From positions 1-20,834 of the IMG/VR virus record IMGVR_UViG_3300032294_002320: DNA of 20,834 bases; one strand, 5' to 3'. Shown here one piece after another: positions 1 through 7,935 of this stretch (positions are counted from its first letter, which is position 1; every line of letters starts with the position of its first letter). Below the pieces are notes generated by a model. That model was not told the DNA's origin, did no database searches, and was given only the letters and a program-made list of their open reading frames with translations. The translations under genes were made by a program, and so were the position numbers. This DNA comes from a virus.

Positions 1-189
1 ATGCAAGACGCAGTATCACTAATCGGAAAAATTATTAATATTGAGGGTCAATTACTTACCGTCAAAACATTGTATTTTGTTCCTGGTACTGATAGGATTT
101 ATGTAGGTATGGCCACAGCAGGTCATACTTACATAAATTATCCTATTGAGGATTTAATTCCATATTTTCAAAATCAAATTAAGTTATGA
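1..189 (+). CDS. Small protein of unknown function (62 aa)
   Basis: The frame opens with ATG at the first base of the window and encodes 62 residues. The gene could begin further upstream, so the start is uncertain. The sequence is hydrophobic and beta-rich in character, with Tyr, Ile and Val throughout, and has no transmembrane segment, cysteine pair or nucleotide-binding motif that I recognise. It ends in the ATGA overlap with the next gene, which suggests the two are co-translated in the same operon as the clamp loader downstream. No function can be assigned. Confidence 0.6.
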   Translation: MQDAVSLIGKIINIEGQLLTVKTLYFVPGTDRIYVGMATAGHTYINYPIEDLIPYFQNQIKL

Positions 190-452
190 GCAAAAAAGAA
201 GTTATAGAAAAAAATGTAGAGATTGCTAATCGAATCCCACCTGGAGATAGATGGCAAGTAATTGGTGTTGAAGGAATCCAAAATGGATTAACTGATGCTT
301 TAGAAGCTTATTATAATGTAGCTACTGTTAAACCAAAAGCATTTAGACTTGGTTTGACCGAAGGTAAATTGTATGCTATTGTAAGTAATGAGGTTGAAAT
401 TCAAGAACCAGAACCTAAAAAATATTCAATATACGGAGACTATGAGTTCTAA
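186..452 (+). CDS. Protein of unknown function upstream of the clamp loader (88 aa)
   Basis: This 88-residue frame starts in an ATGA overlap with the previous gene and ends 11 nt inside the clamp-loader large-subunit gene. The N-terminus is charged and helical (SKKEVIEKNVEIANRI). The middle contains small-residue and aromatic positions (GVEGIQNGLTDALEAYY), and the tail is acidic and proline-containing (EIQEPEPKK). I do not recognise the family. The tight coupling suggests co-expression with replication genes, but this is context only. Confidence 0.65.
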   Translation: MSKKEVIEKNVEIANRIPPGDRWQVIGVEGIQNGLTDALEAYYNVATVKPKAFRLGLTEGKLYAIVSNEVEIQEPEPKKYSIYGDYEF

Positions 453-1380
453 GAGAGAGCATACATTATGGGTTGAAAAATACCGTAGCCAAACACTTGA
501 GGATTATGTTGGTAATGAAAATATCAAACAAACTATTGATCATTACCTAAAACAAAATGACATTCAAAACTTCCTGTTTTACGGAACAGCAGGTACAGGT
601 AAAACCACACTAGCAAAACTTATTGTTAACAATCTTGATTGTGAATATTTGTACATCAATGCTAGTGATGAAAATGGAATTGACACAATTAGGGAAAAAG
701 TTAAGAGTTTTGCCTCTGTTGCCTCATTTAAACCATTTAAAGTAATTATCTTGGATGAAGCAGATTACATTACAATCCAGGGTCAAGCAGCGCTTCGTAA
801 TATTATTGAAACATTTTCAAGATCAACTCGTTTTATCTTAACTTGTAACTATATTGAACGTGTAATTGATCCTCTACAGTCTCGTTGTCAGGTACTAAAA
901 ATTGTACCTCCTTCTAAACAAGAGATTGCTTACCATATTATGGATGTCTTTAAACAGGAGGAAGTTGATTGTAGTGCTGATGATTTGAAACTAGTTATCA
1001 ATCAGCATTATCCTGATATTCGTAAAATGCTTAACACACTACAAATGAGTGTTAACGGCGATGAAATCGTTGTAGATAAGAGTATATTAGTGTCTAATAG
1101 CTATAAAAACAAGGTGCTCGCGGAACTATGTAAACCAACATCTAAATCGTTTAATAACATTAGACAAATAATTGCTGACTCAAATGTAAGTGATTTTGAA
1201 GACATGTTTAGGTACTTATACGACAATGTAGAAAAATATGCCCCATTAAGTGTAGGTGAAGTAGTAATTTATATTGAAGAGTATCAATATCATTCTAACT
1301 TTAGGATCGATAAAGAAATTAACACAATGGCTTTGATTTCTAGAATCTTATCATTAATTTCAAGTAAAAGAGTTATATGA
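442..1380 (+). CDS. 44: Sliding-clamp loader large subunit, AAA+ ATPase (T4 gp44-like)
   Basis: This AAA+ ATPase of 312 residues should form the ATP-driven motor that opens and loads the phage sliding clamp at primer-template junctions. Visible motifs are Walker A (GTAGTGKT, residues 48-55), Walker B (VIILDEAD, 101-108), sensor 1 (TCNY, 134-137) and the clamp-loader SRC arginine-finger motif (SRC, 147-149). The N-terminal LWVEKYRSQTLEDYVGN matches the usual start of RFC/gp44 proteins. The open frame extends 54 nt upstream to an ATG at 388, but that would add an unconserved basic segment and a 65-nt overlap, so the ATG at 442 is preferred. Its length is close to that of T4 gp44 (319 aa). The partner subunit is encoded at 1834. 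Confidence 0.93.
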   Translation: MSSKREHTLWVEKYRSQTLEDYVGNENIKQTIDHYLKQNDIQNFLFYGTAGTGKTTLAKLIVNNLDCEYLYINASDENGIDTIREKVKSFASVASFKPFKVIILDEADYITIQGQAALRNIIETFSRSTRFILTCNYIERVIDPLQSRCQVLKIVPPSKQEIAYHIMDVFKQEEVDCSADDLKLVINQHYPDIRKMLNTLQMSVNGDEIVVDKSILVSNSYKNKVLAELCKPTSKSFNNIRQIIADSNVSDFEDMFRYLYDNVEKYAPLSVGEVVIYIEEYQYHSNFRIDKEINTMALISRILSLISSKRVI

Positions 1381-1577
1381 GGAAATTTGTCCTATTTTTC
1401 ATAATGTGGGTGGCTAGTAATTTATCTATTCCGTTTTGGGCAGTAGGACATATTCATCTAACTATGAATGTATATGATGATATTAAAGAAATAATAGCAT
1501 CTTTCGGTATGAACATATTAGTTGCTACCGGATTTTATTTAGATTGGAAAAAACATAAAAAAGAAAACAATGAATAA
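1377..1577 (+). CDS. Small two-helix membrane protein (66 aa)
   Basis: This 66-residue protein is translationally coupled (ATGA) to the clamp-loader gene. It has a hydrophobic segment at about residues 4-23 (FVLFFIMWVASNLSIPFWAV) and a second at about 41-54 (IIASFGMNILVATGFYL region), followed by a Lys/Glu-rich tail (DWKKHKKENNE). This predicts a small inner-membrane protein with two helices and a charged cytoplasmic end. I do not recognise the family. Its place between the two clamp-loader subunits is unexpected for a membrane protein. Confidence 0.65.
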   Translation: MRKFVLFFIMWVASNLSIPFWAVGHIHLTMNVYDDIKEIIASFGMNILVATGFYLDWKKHKKENNE

Positions 1578-1830
1578 TAAACCACAAATGAATGTCAATA
1601 TTGACATTAAAAACACTAAAGCAATCACATCACCAGAAGGCAATCATGTATTTGCTGAGGGAGTTATTTTACGTAAAGTATCTCGTTTTGTAACAGGTAC
1701 ATCTGAGGACGGAGTTATTCCAGTACCTGTATTTTATGATGTAGCTACAGGAAAAGTATTAGTAGAATTGCTTCCTAAAGAATTAAGAGCCGAATTTGAA
1801 GAATCATCTTCAGAACACCAAATGGACTAA
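1570..1830 (+). CDS. Protein of unknown function between the clamp-loader subunits (86 aa)
   Basis: This 86-residue frame overlaps the previous gene by 8 nt and ends 3 nt before the clamp-loader small-subunit gene. It starts with MNNKPQMNVNIDIKNTKAI and contains a beta-strand-like core (VFAEGVILRKVSRFV, then VIPVPVFYDVATGKVLVELL). The tail is acidic and helical (LRAEFEESSSEHQMD). No known motif or membrane segment is visible. The conserved-looking core and the gene packing support a real gene, but not a function. Confidence 0.65.
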   Translation: MNNKPQMNVNIDIKNTKAITSPEGNHVFAEGVILRKVSRFVTGTSEDGVIPVPVFYDVATGKVLVELLPKELRAEFEESSSEHQMD

Positions 1831-1833
1831 TCA

Positions 1834-2253
1834 ATGACTATATTTGATTGGCTAAAGTGTATTACGGTAGATAAACAACCCTGGTCATCTTTTACAGAAG
1901 ACCAGCAAAGTTCGTTTAATTCTTACATGGTTCACCGTTTTGTTAGTATGTATGAAGGGTATACAGAGGTTGCGAATTATGGCCAAAGGATACCATATCC
2001 CGAAAAAGAAAAAACCTATAAATACTACTGCCATATGTTACCTAAGAAAAATGTCTTCCTCAAGTACGTGAAAAGTTCACGTAAAAAATCAAACGAACAG
2101 TTATTGCAACACATTGCCAATCATTTTACAGTATCCTTAGGTGAGGCAGAGGAATACATTGAGTTATTAAAAAAAGCCGGAGTAGAACAAATCCTTGAAA
2201 AATCAGGGATTGACGAAAAGGAAATAAAAAAGTTATTAAAAGAAGTTAAATGA
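1834..2253 (+). CDS. 62: Clamp-loader small subunit (T4 gp62-like)
   Basis: This 139-residue protein has the layout of the short gp62-type clamp-loader subunits of marine T4-like phages. It has an N-terminal MTIFDWLKCIT helix, a signature NSYMVHRFVSMYEGY (about residues 29-43), then YKYYCHMLPKKNVFLKYVK (about 63-81), then helices ending KEIKKLLKEVK. In T4, gp62 is a single non-ATPase subunit that joins four gp44 subunits to load the clamp. This protein likewise lacks Walker motifs. It is shorter than T4 gp62 (187 aa). The call rests on remembered family patterns plus the neighbouring gp44-like gene. The ATGA stop/start links it to the next gene. Confidence 0.75.
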   Translation: MTIFDWLKCITVDKQPWSSFTEDQQSSFNSYMVHRFVSMYEGYTEVANYGQRIPYPEKEKTYKYYCHMLPKKNVFLKYVKSSRKKSNEQLLQHIANHFTVSLGEAEEYIELLKKAGVEQILEKSGIDEKEIKKLLKEVK

Positions 2254-2501
2254 CAAAAAACAGCGATTTAGGAACTAGGGGCGAACACCCCCAAGTAAGA
2301 ACAGTTATCAAAACAGACTCAGTAGTAGATTCTATTGTTGATAGTTTTATCTCCAGAGCAGCCCAAGGTAAAGAAAAGTATGGACATACTTTAGACAGAC
2401 AAGATTTATCAGTATTAGACTGGATTAATCATGCTCAACAAGAATTACAAGATGGTATTTTGTATCTTGAAAAATTGAAACAGACCCTAGGTGGTAAGTA
2501 G
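2250..2501 (+). CDS. MazG-like / nucleotide pyrophosphohydrolase-like small protein
   Basis: This 83-residue protein contains a helical segment RAAQGKEKYGHTLDR followed by DWINHAQQELQDGILYLEKL (residues about 58-77). The spacing of E65 and D68 resembles the second half of the MazG-type metal-binding signature (ExxD). Similar short phage proteins are commonly annotated as dATP/dGTP pyrophosphohydrolases or MazG-like proteins, which would trim nucleotide pools. The first ExxE half of the motif is not evident, so catalysis is uncertain. It starts in the ATGA overlap with the gp62-like gene and ends 2 nt before the nuclease gene, in the replication operon. Confidence 0.55.
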   Translation: MTKNSDLGTRGEHPQVRTVIKTDSVVDSIVDSFISRAAQGKEKYGHTLDRQDLSVLDWINHAQQELQDGILYLEKLKQTLGGK

Positions 2502-2503
2502 TT

Positions 2504-3457
2504 TTGGGACGGAAGAAAAAAATACCTGCTATTGTAAAGCAGATCAAAAAGCAACCAGTTAATGAGGTTAACTATGCGACTCAAAAATCGATCTCGTATA
2601 GTCAACTCTCTATGTATACTAACTGCCCACGCAAATGGTCTTTACAGTATAAAGACGGTCACTACACGTCTGAGTCATCGATTCACATGACGTTTGGGAC
2701 AGCGTTGCATGAAACTTTACAACATTATATAACAACTATATACGAGGTAAGTGGTGCTGCCGCTGATCGAATTGATTTGGATGCTTATTTTGAAGAACGT
2801 TTTAGAGAAACATATTTAAAAGATTATACCTCAAATAAAAAGGTTCACTTTAGTGATCCTGTCCAAATGAGAGAATTCTTTGAAGATGGAATTGAAATTA
2901 TTAAAGCCGTAAAGAAAAATAGAGCAGGTATTTTTGGAAAAAGGGGATGGCATTTAATTGGTTGTGAGGTTCCTATTGTTTTAACTCCACTACCTCAATT
3001 TAATAATGTTTTATATAAAGGTTATTTGGATGTTGTTTTATACAACGAAACTTATAATGAGTTTAAAATCTTAGATATTAAAACATCTACTAAAGGATGG
3101 AGTGACTATGAGAAAAAAGACGAAACAAAACAATTCCAATTAATACTTTATAAGTATTTCTTCGCTAAACAATTTGGAGTTGAGATTGATAAAATTGATA
3201 TACAATTCTTTATTGTTAAACGTAAAATATGGAAAGACTCCCCATTTCCACTCTCCCGAATACAAGAGTTTTCACCAGCATCTGGTAAAGTAAAAGTAAA
3301 TAAAGCAGTAAACGCTGTAACAAGTTTTATAGAAGGTGTATTTAACACAGACGGTTCTTATAAAGATGTAACTCATGAACCAAATCCTTCGCTTAATGGT
3401 TGTAAGTATTGTCCGTTTAAAGATAATAAAGAATTATGTGATAAAGGTATATCTTAA
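2504..3457 (+). CDS. RecB/Cas4-like PD-(D/E)XK exonuclease with probable Fe-S cluster, TTG start
   Basis: This 317-residue nuclease carries the RecB-family motifs in order: SYSQLSMYTNCPRKW (31-45), GTALHE with H69, GYLDVV with D176, DIKTS with D191 and K193, and a QFQLILYKYF helix (210-219). These match the metal-binding and catalytic residues of the PD-(D/E)XK exonuclease fold. C41 together with C300, C303 and C312 forms the split four-cysteine arrangement that holds a [4Fe-4S] cluster in Cas4 and AddB. It probably processes DNA ends in replication or recombination. The frame has a stop at 2495 and no ATG before residue 37, so the TTG at 2504 is the only reasonable start. No CRISPR genes are nearby, so a Cas4 role in adaptation is not supported. 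Confidence 0.82.
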   Translation: MGRKKKIPAIVKQIKKQPVNEVNYATQKSISYSQLSMYTNCPRKWSLQYKDGHYTSESSIHMTFGTALHETLQHYITTIYEVSGAAADRIDLDAYFEERFRETYLKDYTSNKKVHFSDPVQMREFFEDGIEIIKAVKKNRAGIFGKRGWHLIGCEVPIVLTPLPQFNNVLYKGYLDVVLYNETYNEFKILDIKTSTKGWSDYEKKDETKQFQLILYKYFFAKQFGVEIDKIDIQFFIVKRKIWKDSPFPLSRIQEFSPASGKVKVNKAVNAVTSFIEGVFNTDGSYKDVTHEPNPSLNGCKYCPFKDNKELCDKGIS

Positions 3458-3467
3458 AGAATCCACA

Positions 3468-3475
3468 TATATTTA
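3468..3475 (+). promoter_or_regulatory. Possible -7 box (TATATTTA) ahead of the RHH gene
   Basis: TATATTTA lies in the 42-nt gap between the nuclease stop and the ATG at 3500, and resembles the -7 element of Bacteroidota promoters (TAnnTTTG). No TTG is found 20 nt upstream, unlike the stronger promoters on the right of the window, so this is a weak candidate. The A-rich leader (AATAAAAATAAAAGCT) before the ATG is like those of the other promoter-driven genes. Confidence 0.35.
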
Positions 3476-3499
3476 TATACGACAATAAAAATAAAAGCT

Positions 3500-3694
3500 A
3501 TGACAAATAAAAAGGATATGACATTAACCTCTGTGAAAGTACAGAGTGAGTTATTCGAGGATTTCAAGATTGCTTGTGTTAAGTACAAATTTTCTTTACA
3601 AAAACTTGCCGACCGCACTATTCATTTGTATCTTACAGATGAAGATTTTCGTAAAAAAGTTCATTCACACAACAACCTAGAAATAAAAAACTAA
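3500..3694 (+). CDS. Ribbon-helix-helix-like DNA-binding protein (64 aa)
   Basis: The 64-residue protein has a short polar N-terminus and a beta-strand-like segment (LTSVKVQSELFEDFKIA). Two amphipathic helices follow (FEDFKIACVKYKF and SLQKLADRTIHLYL), then an acidic-basic tail. This is the order of a MetJ/Arc-type ribbon-helix-helix repressor, where the strand inserts in the DNA major groove and the helices dimerise. It sits alone between two small gaps, at the junction of the replication block and the glycan locus, so it could regulate either. The fold assignment is by pattern only, and the target is unknown. Confidence 0.6.
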   Translation: MTNKKDMTLTSVKVQSELFEDFKIACVKYKFSLQKLADRTIHLYLTDEDFRKKVHSHNNLEIKN

Positions 3695-3701
3695 AAAACA
3701 C

Positions 3702-5138
3702 ATGAATTCAAGTTTTGCTTACTTACCTCCTGATAAGAGGAAGAAAATTATGCTTATTTGTGATGACATTAGAGTTCACTCTGGTGTAGCAACTGTAGGT
3801 AGAGAAATTGTAATCCATACTGCCCAACATTTTAATTGGGTAAATATTGGAGGAGCTATTAAACATCCTGATAATGGAAAACGTTTTGATTTATCACAAT
3901 CAACAAACGATACTACAGGATTAACAGATACATCTGTTACTTTATATCCTGTTGATGAGTATGGTAATCCTGATATTTTGAGACAACTTATCAAAATCGA
4001 GAAACCAGATGCAATTATGTTAATTACTGATCCTCGTTATTTTGTTTGGTTGTTTATGATGGAAAACGAAATCCGTAGAACAATCCCTATTACTTACTTG
4101 AACATTTGGGATGATTACCCAGCACCTTTATATAACAAACCATTCTATGAGGCCTGTGATTTGTTGATGGGTATTTCAAAACAAACAGTAAATATTAATA
4201 GATTAGTTTTAGGAGATGCTGCCGATAGTAGAATTCTTAAGTACATTCCTCACGGACTAAATCATGATATTTTTAAACCTTTAGATAAAAATGATTCTAC
4301 TTTAAAGGAATTTAAAAAACAATTATTTAAAGGTAAAGAATATGATTTTGCTTTATTGTTTAATTCAAGAAACATCAGACGTAAACAGATTCCAGATACA
4401 CTTTTAGCATACAGAATTTTTATTGATCAATTACCTATTGAACAAGCTAAAAAATGTTGTTTAGTACTCCATACAGAACGAGTTAACGAACATGGTACTG
4501 ATTTGGATGCAGTGATTGAATTGTTACTAAATGGTGAACAGTATAATGTTATCTTTACTGATGCTAGATTTGATAACGGACAAATGAACATGTTGTATAA
4601 TAGTACTGATGCTCAGATTTTGTTAACATCTAATGAGGGTTGGGGATTAAGTTTAACTGAAGCTATTTTAGCTGGTAGACCTATTATTGCTAATGTAACA
4701 GGTGGTATGCAGGATCAAATGAGATTTGAAGACGAAAATGGAAACTGGTTCACCCCATCTCCAGAAGTACCTTCAAACCATAGAGGTACTTATAAAAAAC
4801 ATGGTAAGTGGGCTTTCCCAGTATACCCAACATCACGTTCAATTGTTGGTTCACCTCCAACACCATATATTTTTGATGACAGGTGTGAGGCAGAAGATGC
4901 AGCTAAACAAATTATGAATGTTTACAATTTGTCTCCCGAAGAACGTGCTGAATTAGGTTTAGCCGGTAGAGAATGGGCTATTAGTGATGAAGCAGGATTT
5001 ACAGGTGATCATCAAGGTAAAAGAGTAATAGAGGCATTCACCCAGTTATTTGAAACTTGGAAACCAAGAGAAAAATACGAATTAATCAATACAAACGAAG
5101 TTAAAGATAGAGTTATAAACCATAAATTGTTATATTAA
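3702..5138 (+). CDS. GT-B glycosyltransferase (GT4-like), 478 aa
   Basis: This has the layout of a retaining GT-B glycosyltransferase. The N-terminal Rossmann domain begins KKIMLICDDIRVHSGVATVG, with the glycine-containing acceptor-side loop. The C-terminal nucleotide-sugar domain contains NEGWGLSLTEAILAGRPIIA with the E-x7-E pair at E312 and E320, and then a GG turn (NVTGG). GT4-family enzymes transfer a sugar from an NDP-sugar, with the second Glu contacting the donor ribose. There is no signal peptide or membrane segment, so it acts in the cytoplasm. It opens the glycan locus, and its stop overlaps the next start by one base (TAATG). Donor and acceptor are unknown. Confidence 0.82.
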   Translation: MNSSFAYLPPDKRKKIMLICDDIRVHSGVATVGREIVIHTAQHFNWVNIGGAIKHPDNGKRFDLSQSTNDTTGLTDTSVTLYPVDEYGNPDILRQLIKIEKPDAIMLITDPRYFVWLFMMENEIRRTIPITYLNIWDDYPAPLYNKPFYEACDLLMGISKQTVNINRLVLGDAADSRILKYIPHGLNHDIFKPLDKNDSTLKEFKKQLFKGKEYDFALLFNSRNIRRKQIPDTLLAYRIFIDQLPIEQAKKCCLVLHTERVNEHGTDLDAVIELLLNGEQYNVIFTDARFDNGQMNMLYNSTDAQILLTSNEGWGLSLTEAILAGRPIIANVTGGMQDQMRFEDENGNWFTPSPEVPSNHRGTYKKHGKWAFPVYPTSRSIVGSPPTPYIFDDRCEAEDAAKQIMNVYNLSPEERAELGLAGREWAISDEAGFTGDHQGKRVIEAFTQLFETWKPREKYELINTNEVKDRVINHKLLY

Positions 5139-6445
5139 TGAAACCATTATTTATTATAAGTTGCCCTTTTGACACCTACAGTGGCTACGGTGCTCGTTCA
5201 AGAGATTTAGTTAAAGCCATTATTGAAACAGATAAATACGAGGTAAAACTCTTATCTCAAAGATGGGGTATCACACCTTTTGGGTTTTGTGATGCTAATC
5301 CCGAGTGGTCATTTTTAATGGATCATGCTTTAACATCCCCCCAATTACCTAAACAACCAGAAATTTGGATGCAGATTACAGTACCAAATGAGTTCCAACC
5401 TATTGGGAAATTTAATATTGGTTGTACAGCAGGCATTGAAAGTAATGTTTGTCCTGGAGATTGGATTGAAGGTATTAATAGAATGAATTTAACCTTTGTT
5501 TCATCACATCATTCTAAAAAAGTATTTGAAGAATCTAAATTTGAAAGAAGAAACAAACAAACTAATGCTTTAGAAGGTGAAGTTGTTTTAGAAAAACCAG
5601 TTGAAGTATTATTTGAAGGTGCCGATACAGATGTCTATAAAGTAATTGAATCACACCAAATCAAAAATATTAACCTAGATTCTATTAAAGAAAAATTTGC
5701 TTACTTGTTTGTAGGTCATTGGATGGAAGGTGAATTGGGTGAGGATAGAAAAAATGTAGGTTTATTAGTTAAAGCATTTTTCGAAACATTTAAAAATAAA
5801 GCCAATAAACCAGCCTTAATCTTAAAAACAGCTCAAGTAGGTTCATCTTATTATGATAGAGAAGAGCTTTTAAAGAAAATCAAGAAAATTAAAAAATCAG
5901 TAGGTTCAGATAACTTACCAAACGTTTATTTACTGTGTGGTGATTTTAGTGATTCAGAAATGAATGAAATATATAATCATCCTAAAGTAAAAGCGATGGT
6001 TAATTTAACTAAAGGTGAAGGCTATGGACGTCCATTACTTGAATTTACTTTAACTAAAAAGCCTTTGATTACAACAGGTTGGAGTGGACATATGGACTTT
6101 TTGAATCCCGAATTTACTAATTTGTTAGGTGGTACACTAACTCCAGTACACCCAAGTACTAAAAATCAATTCTTGATTACAGACTCAAGATGGTTTTCAC
6201 CAGATTTAGGACAAGTAGGTTTTTATTTAAAAGATGTATTTGAAAACTATAAAAACTATACTGAAAAAGCAAAACGTCAAGCCTTTAAATCTAAAAACGA
6301 ATTTAGTTGGAATAAAATGGCCGATAAAGTAGATGAATTGCTTACTCAATATGTTCCTGAGTTTCCTCAAGAGGTAGAACTTAAACTACCAGCAATGAAG
6401 AAAATTGAAATACCAAAACTTAAAAAATTAAATACAAATGGATAA
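5138..6445 (+). CDS. GT-B glycosyltransferase (GT4-like), 435 aa
   Basis: This is a second GT-B enzyme. The N-terminus (KPLFIISCPFDTYSGYGARS) gives the first Rossmann strand and a Gly-rich loop. The donor domain contains NLTKGEGYGRPLLEFTLTKK, with the E-x7-E pair at E294 and E302, followed by TTGWSGHMDFL. The Arg before the second Glu (GYGRPLLE) differs from the upstream enzyme, so the two are not recent duplicates. It is predicted to be cytoplasmic. It overlaps the previous gene by 1 nt and the next by 8 nt. The C-terminal tail is Lys/Pro-rich (LPAMKKIEIPKLKKL). Substrates are unknown. Confidence 0.8.
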   Translation: MKPLFIISCPFDTYSGYGARSRDLVKAIIETDKYEVKLLSQRWGITPFGFCDANPEWSFLMDHALTSPQLPKQPEIWMQITVPNEFQPIGKFNIGCTAGIESNVCPGDWIEGINRMNLTFVSSHHSKKVFEESKFERRNKQTNALEGEVVLEKPVEVLFEGADTDVYKVIESHQIKNINLDSIKEKFAYLFVGHWMEGELGEDRKNVGLLVKAFFETFKNKANKPALILKTAQVGSSYYDREELLKKIKKIKKSVGSDNLPNVYLLCGDFSDSEMNEIYNHPKVKAMVNLTKGEGYGRPLLEFTLTKKPLITTGWSGHMDFLNPEFTNLLGGTLTPVHPSTKNQFLITDSRWFSPDLGQVGFYLKDVFENYKNYTEKAKRQAFKSKNEFSWNKMADKVDELLTQYVPEFPQEVELKLPAMKKIEIPKLKKLNTNG

Positions 6446-6893
6446 TCTAATTAATTGTACTCGATGTGGTTCTGATGCTTGTTATGTAGATGAAGTAAAC
6501 CAGGACATTAAAACATATTTTTGTTATGGATGTGGTTTTCAAACCAATTCTTTAATGAAGGAAGGTGAAGAATTTTATGAGCAACAAATAGCTATACTAC
6601 CAGAACTTTATAAGGATTTATTCCATAAAGATAAAGATGGTAAGTTTTGGATGCCTTCAACAGTAAACATTCCAACTCAAGGAATGATTTTTGCTAATGG
6701 AACTAGTGCTTTTAGTTGGAATTGGGCAGCAGTAAAAGCAGTAAAGGTAAGTGAAGAAGACAAAACTAAATATCCAATTCCAGGTAAAGAAGGACAATTC
6801 TATGAATGGAGAATGGATATGTCTACTCTTCAAGAGTTTCCTGAGCGTGAATATATGGAAGCCCTTTCGTACATTGGAGTACTACCAGAATGA
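6438..6893 (+). CDS. Zinc-ribbon protein of unknown function (151 aa)
   Basis: The N-terminus holds a four-cysteine zinc ribbon (C7, C10, C29, C32), in the pattern CTRCGSDACY then CYGCGF. The remaining 110 residues are rich in aromatics and acidic residues (FWMPSTVNIPTQGMIF, SWNWAAVKAVKV, FYEWRMDM) and have no enzyme motif I recognise. The protein lies inside the glycosyltransferase array and is coupled to the next gene by ATGA. Proteins with this architecture occur in T4-like marine phages as conserved hypotheticals, to my recollection. It could be a nucleic-acid or protein adaptor, but no function is claimed. Confidence 0.7.
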   Translation: MDNLINCTRCGSDACYVDEVNQDIKTYFCYGCGFQTNSLMKEGEEFYEQQIAILPELYKDLFHKDKDGKFWMPSTVNIPTQGMIFANGTSAFSWNWAAVKAVKVSEEDKTKYPIPGKEGQFYEWRMDMSTLQEFPEREYMEALSYIGVLPE

Positions 6894-7498
6894 TTAGTAT
6901 AGCAATAACGGTTTGTAACGAACATAAGGAGTTAGAGACTCTACTTGATTATCTTCAAGAACGAGCTCTATCTCCTGAGTACGAAATTATTATCCAAATT
7001 GATAAGGATAATCATACCGATGATGTTATTGGGGTAATTGTAAATAGAGGTATTAAACACTACTTTTTCCCATTAAACAAAGATTTTGCTGCCTATAAAA
7101 ACGAATTAATCAAACACTGTTCTGGAGAATATATCTTCCAAGTAGATGCTGACGAAATACCTAGTGTTGATTTACTTAACATGTTACCTGGTATTTTAGA
7201 GGATAATCCTGATGTGGATGTATACTTAGTTCCTCGGATTAATACCGTAAGTGGTCTCACCGAGGAACACATCCAAAAATGGAAATGGAACGTTGAAGGT
7301 GATAGGATTAATTTTCCTGATTACCAGTGGAGAATATACAAAAATATTCCTACAATAAAATGGATAAATAAAGTACACGAACGATTGGATGGGTTTAAAA
7401 CTTATAGTACATTACCCCCACAAGATGAATTTTGTTTACTTCATCCAAAGACAATTGAACGACAAGAAAAACAAAACAATTTTTACAACACGTTATGA
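6890..7498 (+). CDS. GT2-like (GT-A fold) glycosyltransferase, 202 aa
   Basis: The start MISIAITVCNEHKELETLLDY is the typical first strand and loop of family 2 glycosyltransferases. YIFQVDADEIPS supplies the DxD metal/nucleotide-sugar motif at D86 and D88. A later RINFPDYQWRIYKN and KVHERLDGF segment is like the acceptor region of GT2 enzymes related to LPS core transferases. At 202 residues it is short, but similar compact GT2 enzymes exist. No membrane segment is visible. It overlaps both neighbours by 4 nt. Confidence 0.78.
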   Translation: MISIAITVCNEHKELETLLDYLQERALSPEYEIIIQIDKDNHTDDVIGVIVNRGIKHYFFPLNKDFAAYKNELIKHCSGEYIFQVDADEIPSVDLLNMLPGILEDNPDVDVYLVPRINTVSGLTEEHIQKWKWNVEGDRINFPDYQWRIYKNIPTIKWINKVHERLDGFKTYSTLPPQDEFCLLHPKTIERQEKQNNFYNTL

Positions 7499-7935
7499 TA
7501 TATTGGTTTACAGGACAACCCGGACACGGTAAAACAGTTTTAGCAGCTGCTTTTAAAGAGTATTTAAATAATGATTGTTTCCATATTTATGGAGATGATA
7601 TTCGAGAAATTTTTAATAATAAAGACTACTCGGAGGCTGGTCGTAGAAAAAATATTGAGTTGGCTCAACATTTAGCTCATTTTTTATATAGAAAAGGACA
7701 AAACGTTGTTGTATCTTTAGTTTCACCTTATAAAGATCAAAGAGATGCTTTTAAAGATAAACTAGGAAAAGGTATTTTGGAATATTATATTCACACAACA
7801 GATATTAGAGGTAGGGAAGATTTTCATGTTAGTAACTATGAAGCACCCACAGAAAATTTTTGTGATATAAATACAACAAATATTTCACCATTAGATAGTT
7901 TAAAACAAGTTATTAGTTATGCAAAATTGGGATAA
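7495..7935 (+). CDS. cysC-like: Adenylylsulfate kinase-like P-loop kinase
   Basis: This 146-residue P-loop kinase has Walker A at residues 7-14 (GQPGHGKT), then IYGDDIREIF (GDDxR, 33-37), RRKNIELAQHLAHFL (50-64) and VVSLVSPYKDQRDAF (72-86). These correspond to the DGDxxR, NIRR-type and SFISPYxxxR motifs of APS kinase (CysC), which converts APS plus ATP to PAPS, the sulfate donor for sulfotransferases. It is shorter than typical CysC (about 200 aa), with a compact C-terminus. No sulfotransferase is in the window. CysC homologues can act on other substrates: the Campylobacter capsule enzyme Cj1415 phosphorylates CDP-phosphoramidate. The natural substrate is therefore open. It overlaps the next gene by 17 nt. 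Confidence 0.75.
   Translation: MIYWFTGQPGHGKTVLAAAFKEYLNNDCFHIYGDDIREIFNNKDYSEAGRRKNIELAQHLAHFLYRKGQNVVVSLVSPYKDQRDAFKDKLGKGILEYYIHTTDIRGREDFHVSNYEAPTENFCDINTTNISPLDSLKQVISYAKLG

Noticed and set aside
388-441. N-terminal extension of the clamp-loader frame
   Set aside because: It would add 18 basic residues unlike the family and overlap the previous gene by 65 nt. The ATG at 442 gives the usual N-terminus.
3148-3348. Minus-strand frame, 66 codons
   Set aside because: It lies opposite the nuclease gene, which has clear motifs. It has no promoter or protein features.
2504-3457. CRISPR adaptation gene cas4
   Set aside because: No repeats, cas1 or cas2 are visible in the window.
3776-3994. 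Minus-strand frame, 72 codons
   Set aside because: It is a shadow of the GT-B gene on the other strand.
4726-4917. + strand frame inside the first glycosyltransferase
   Set aside because: It is out of frame within a gene with intact motifs, and low-complexity (many His/Gln).
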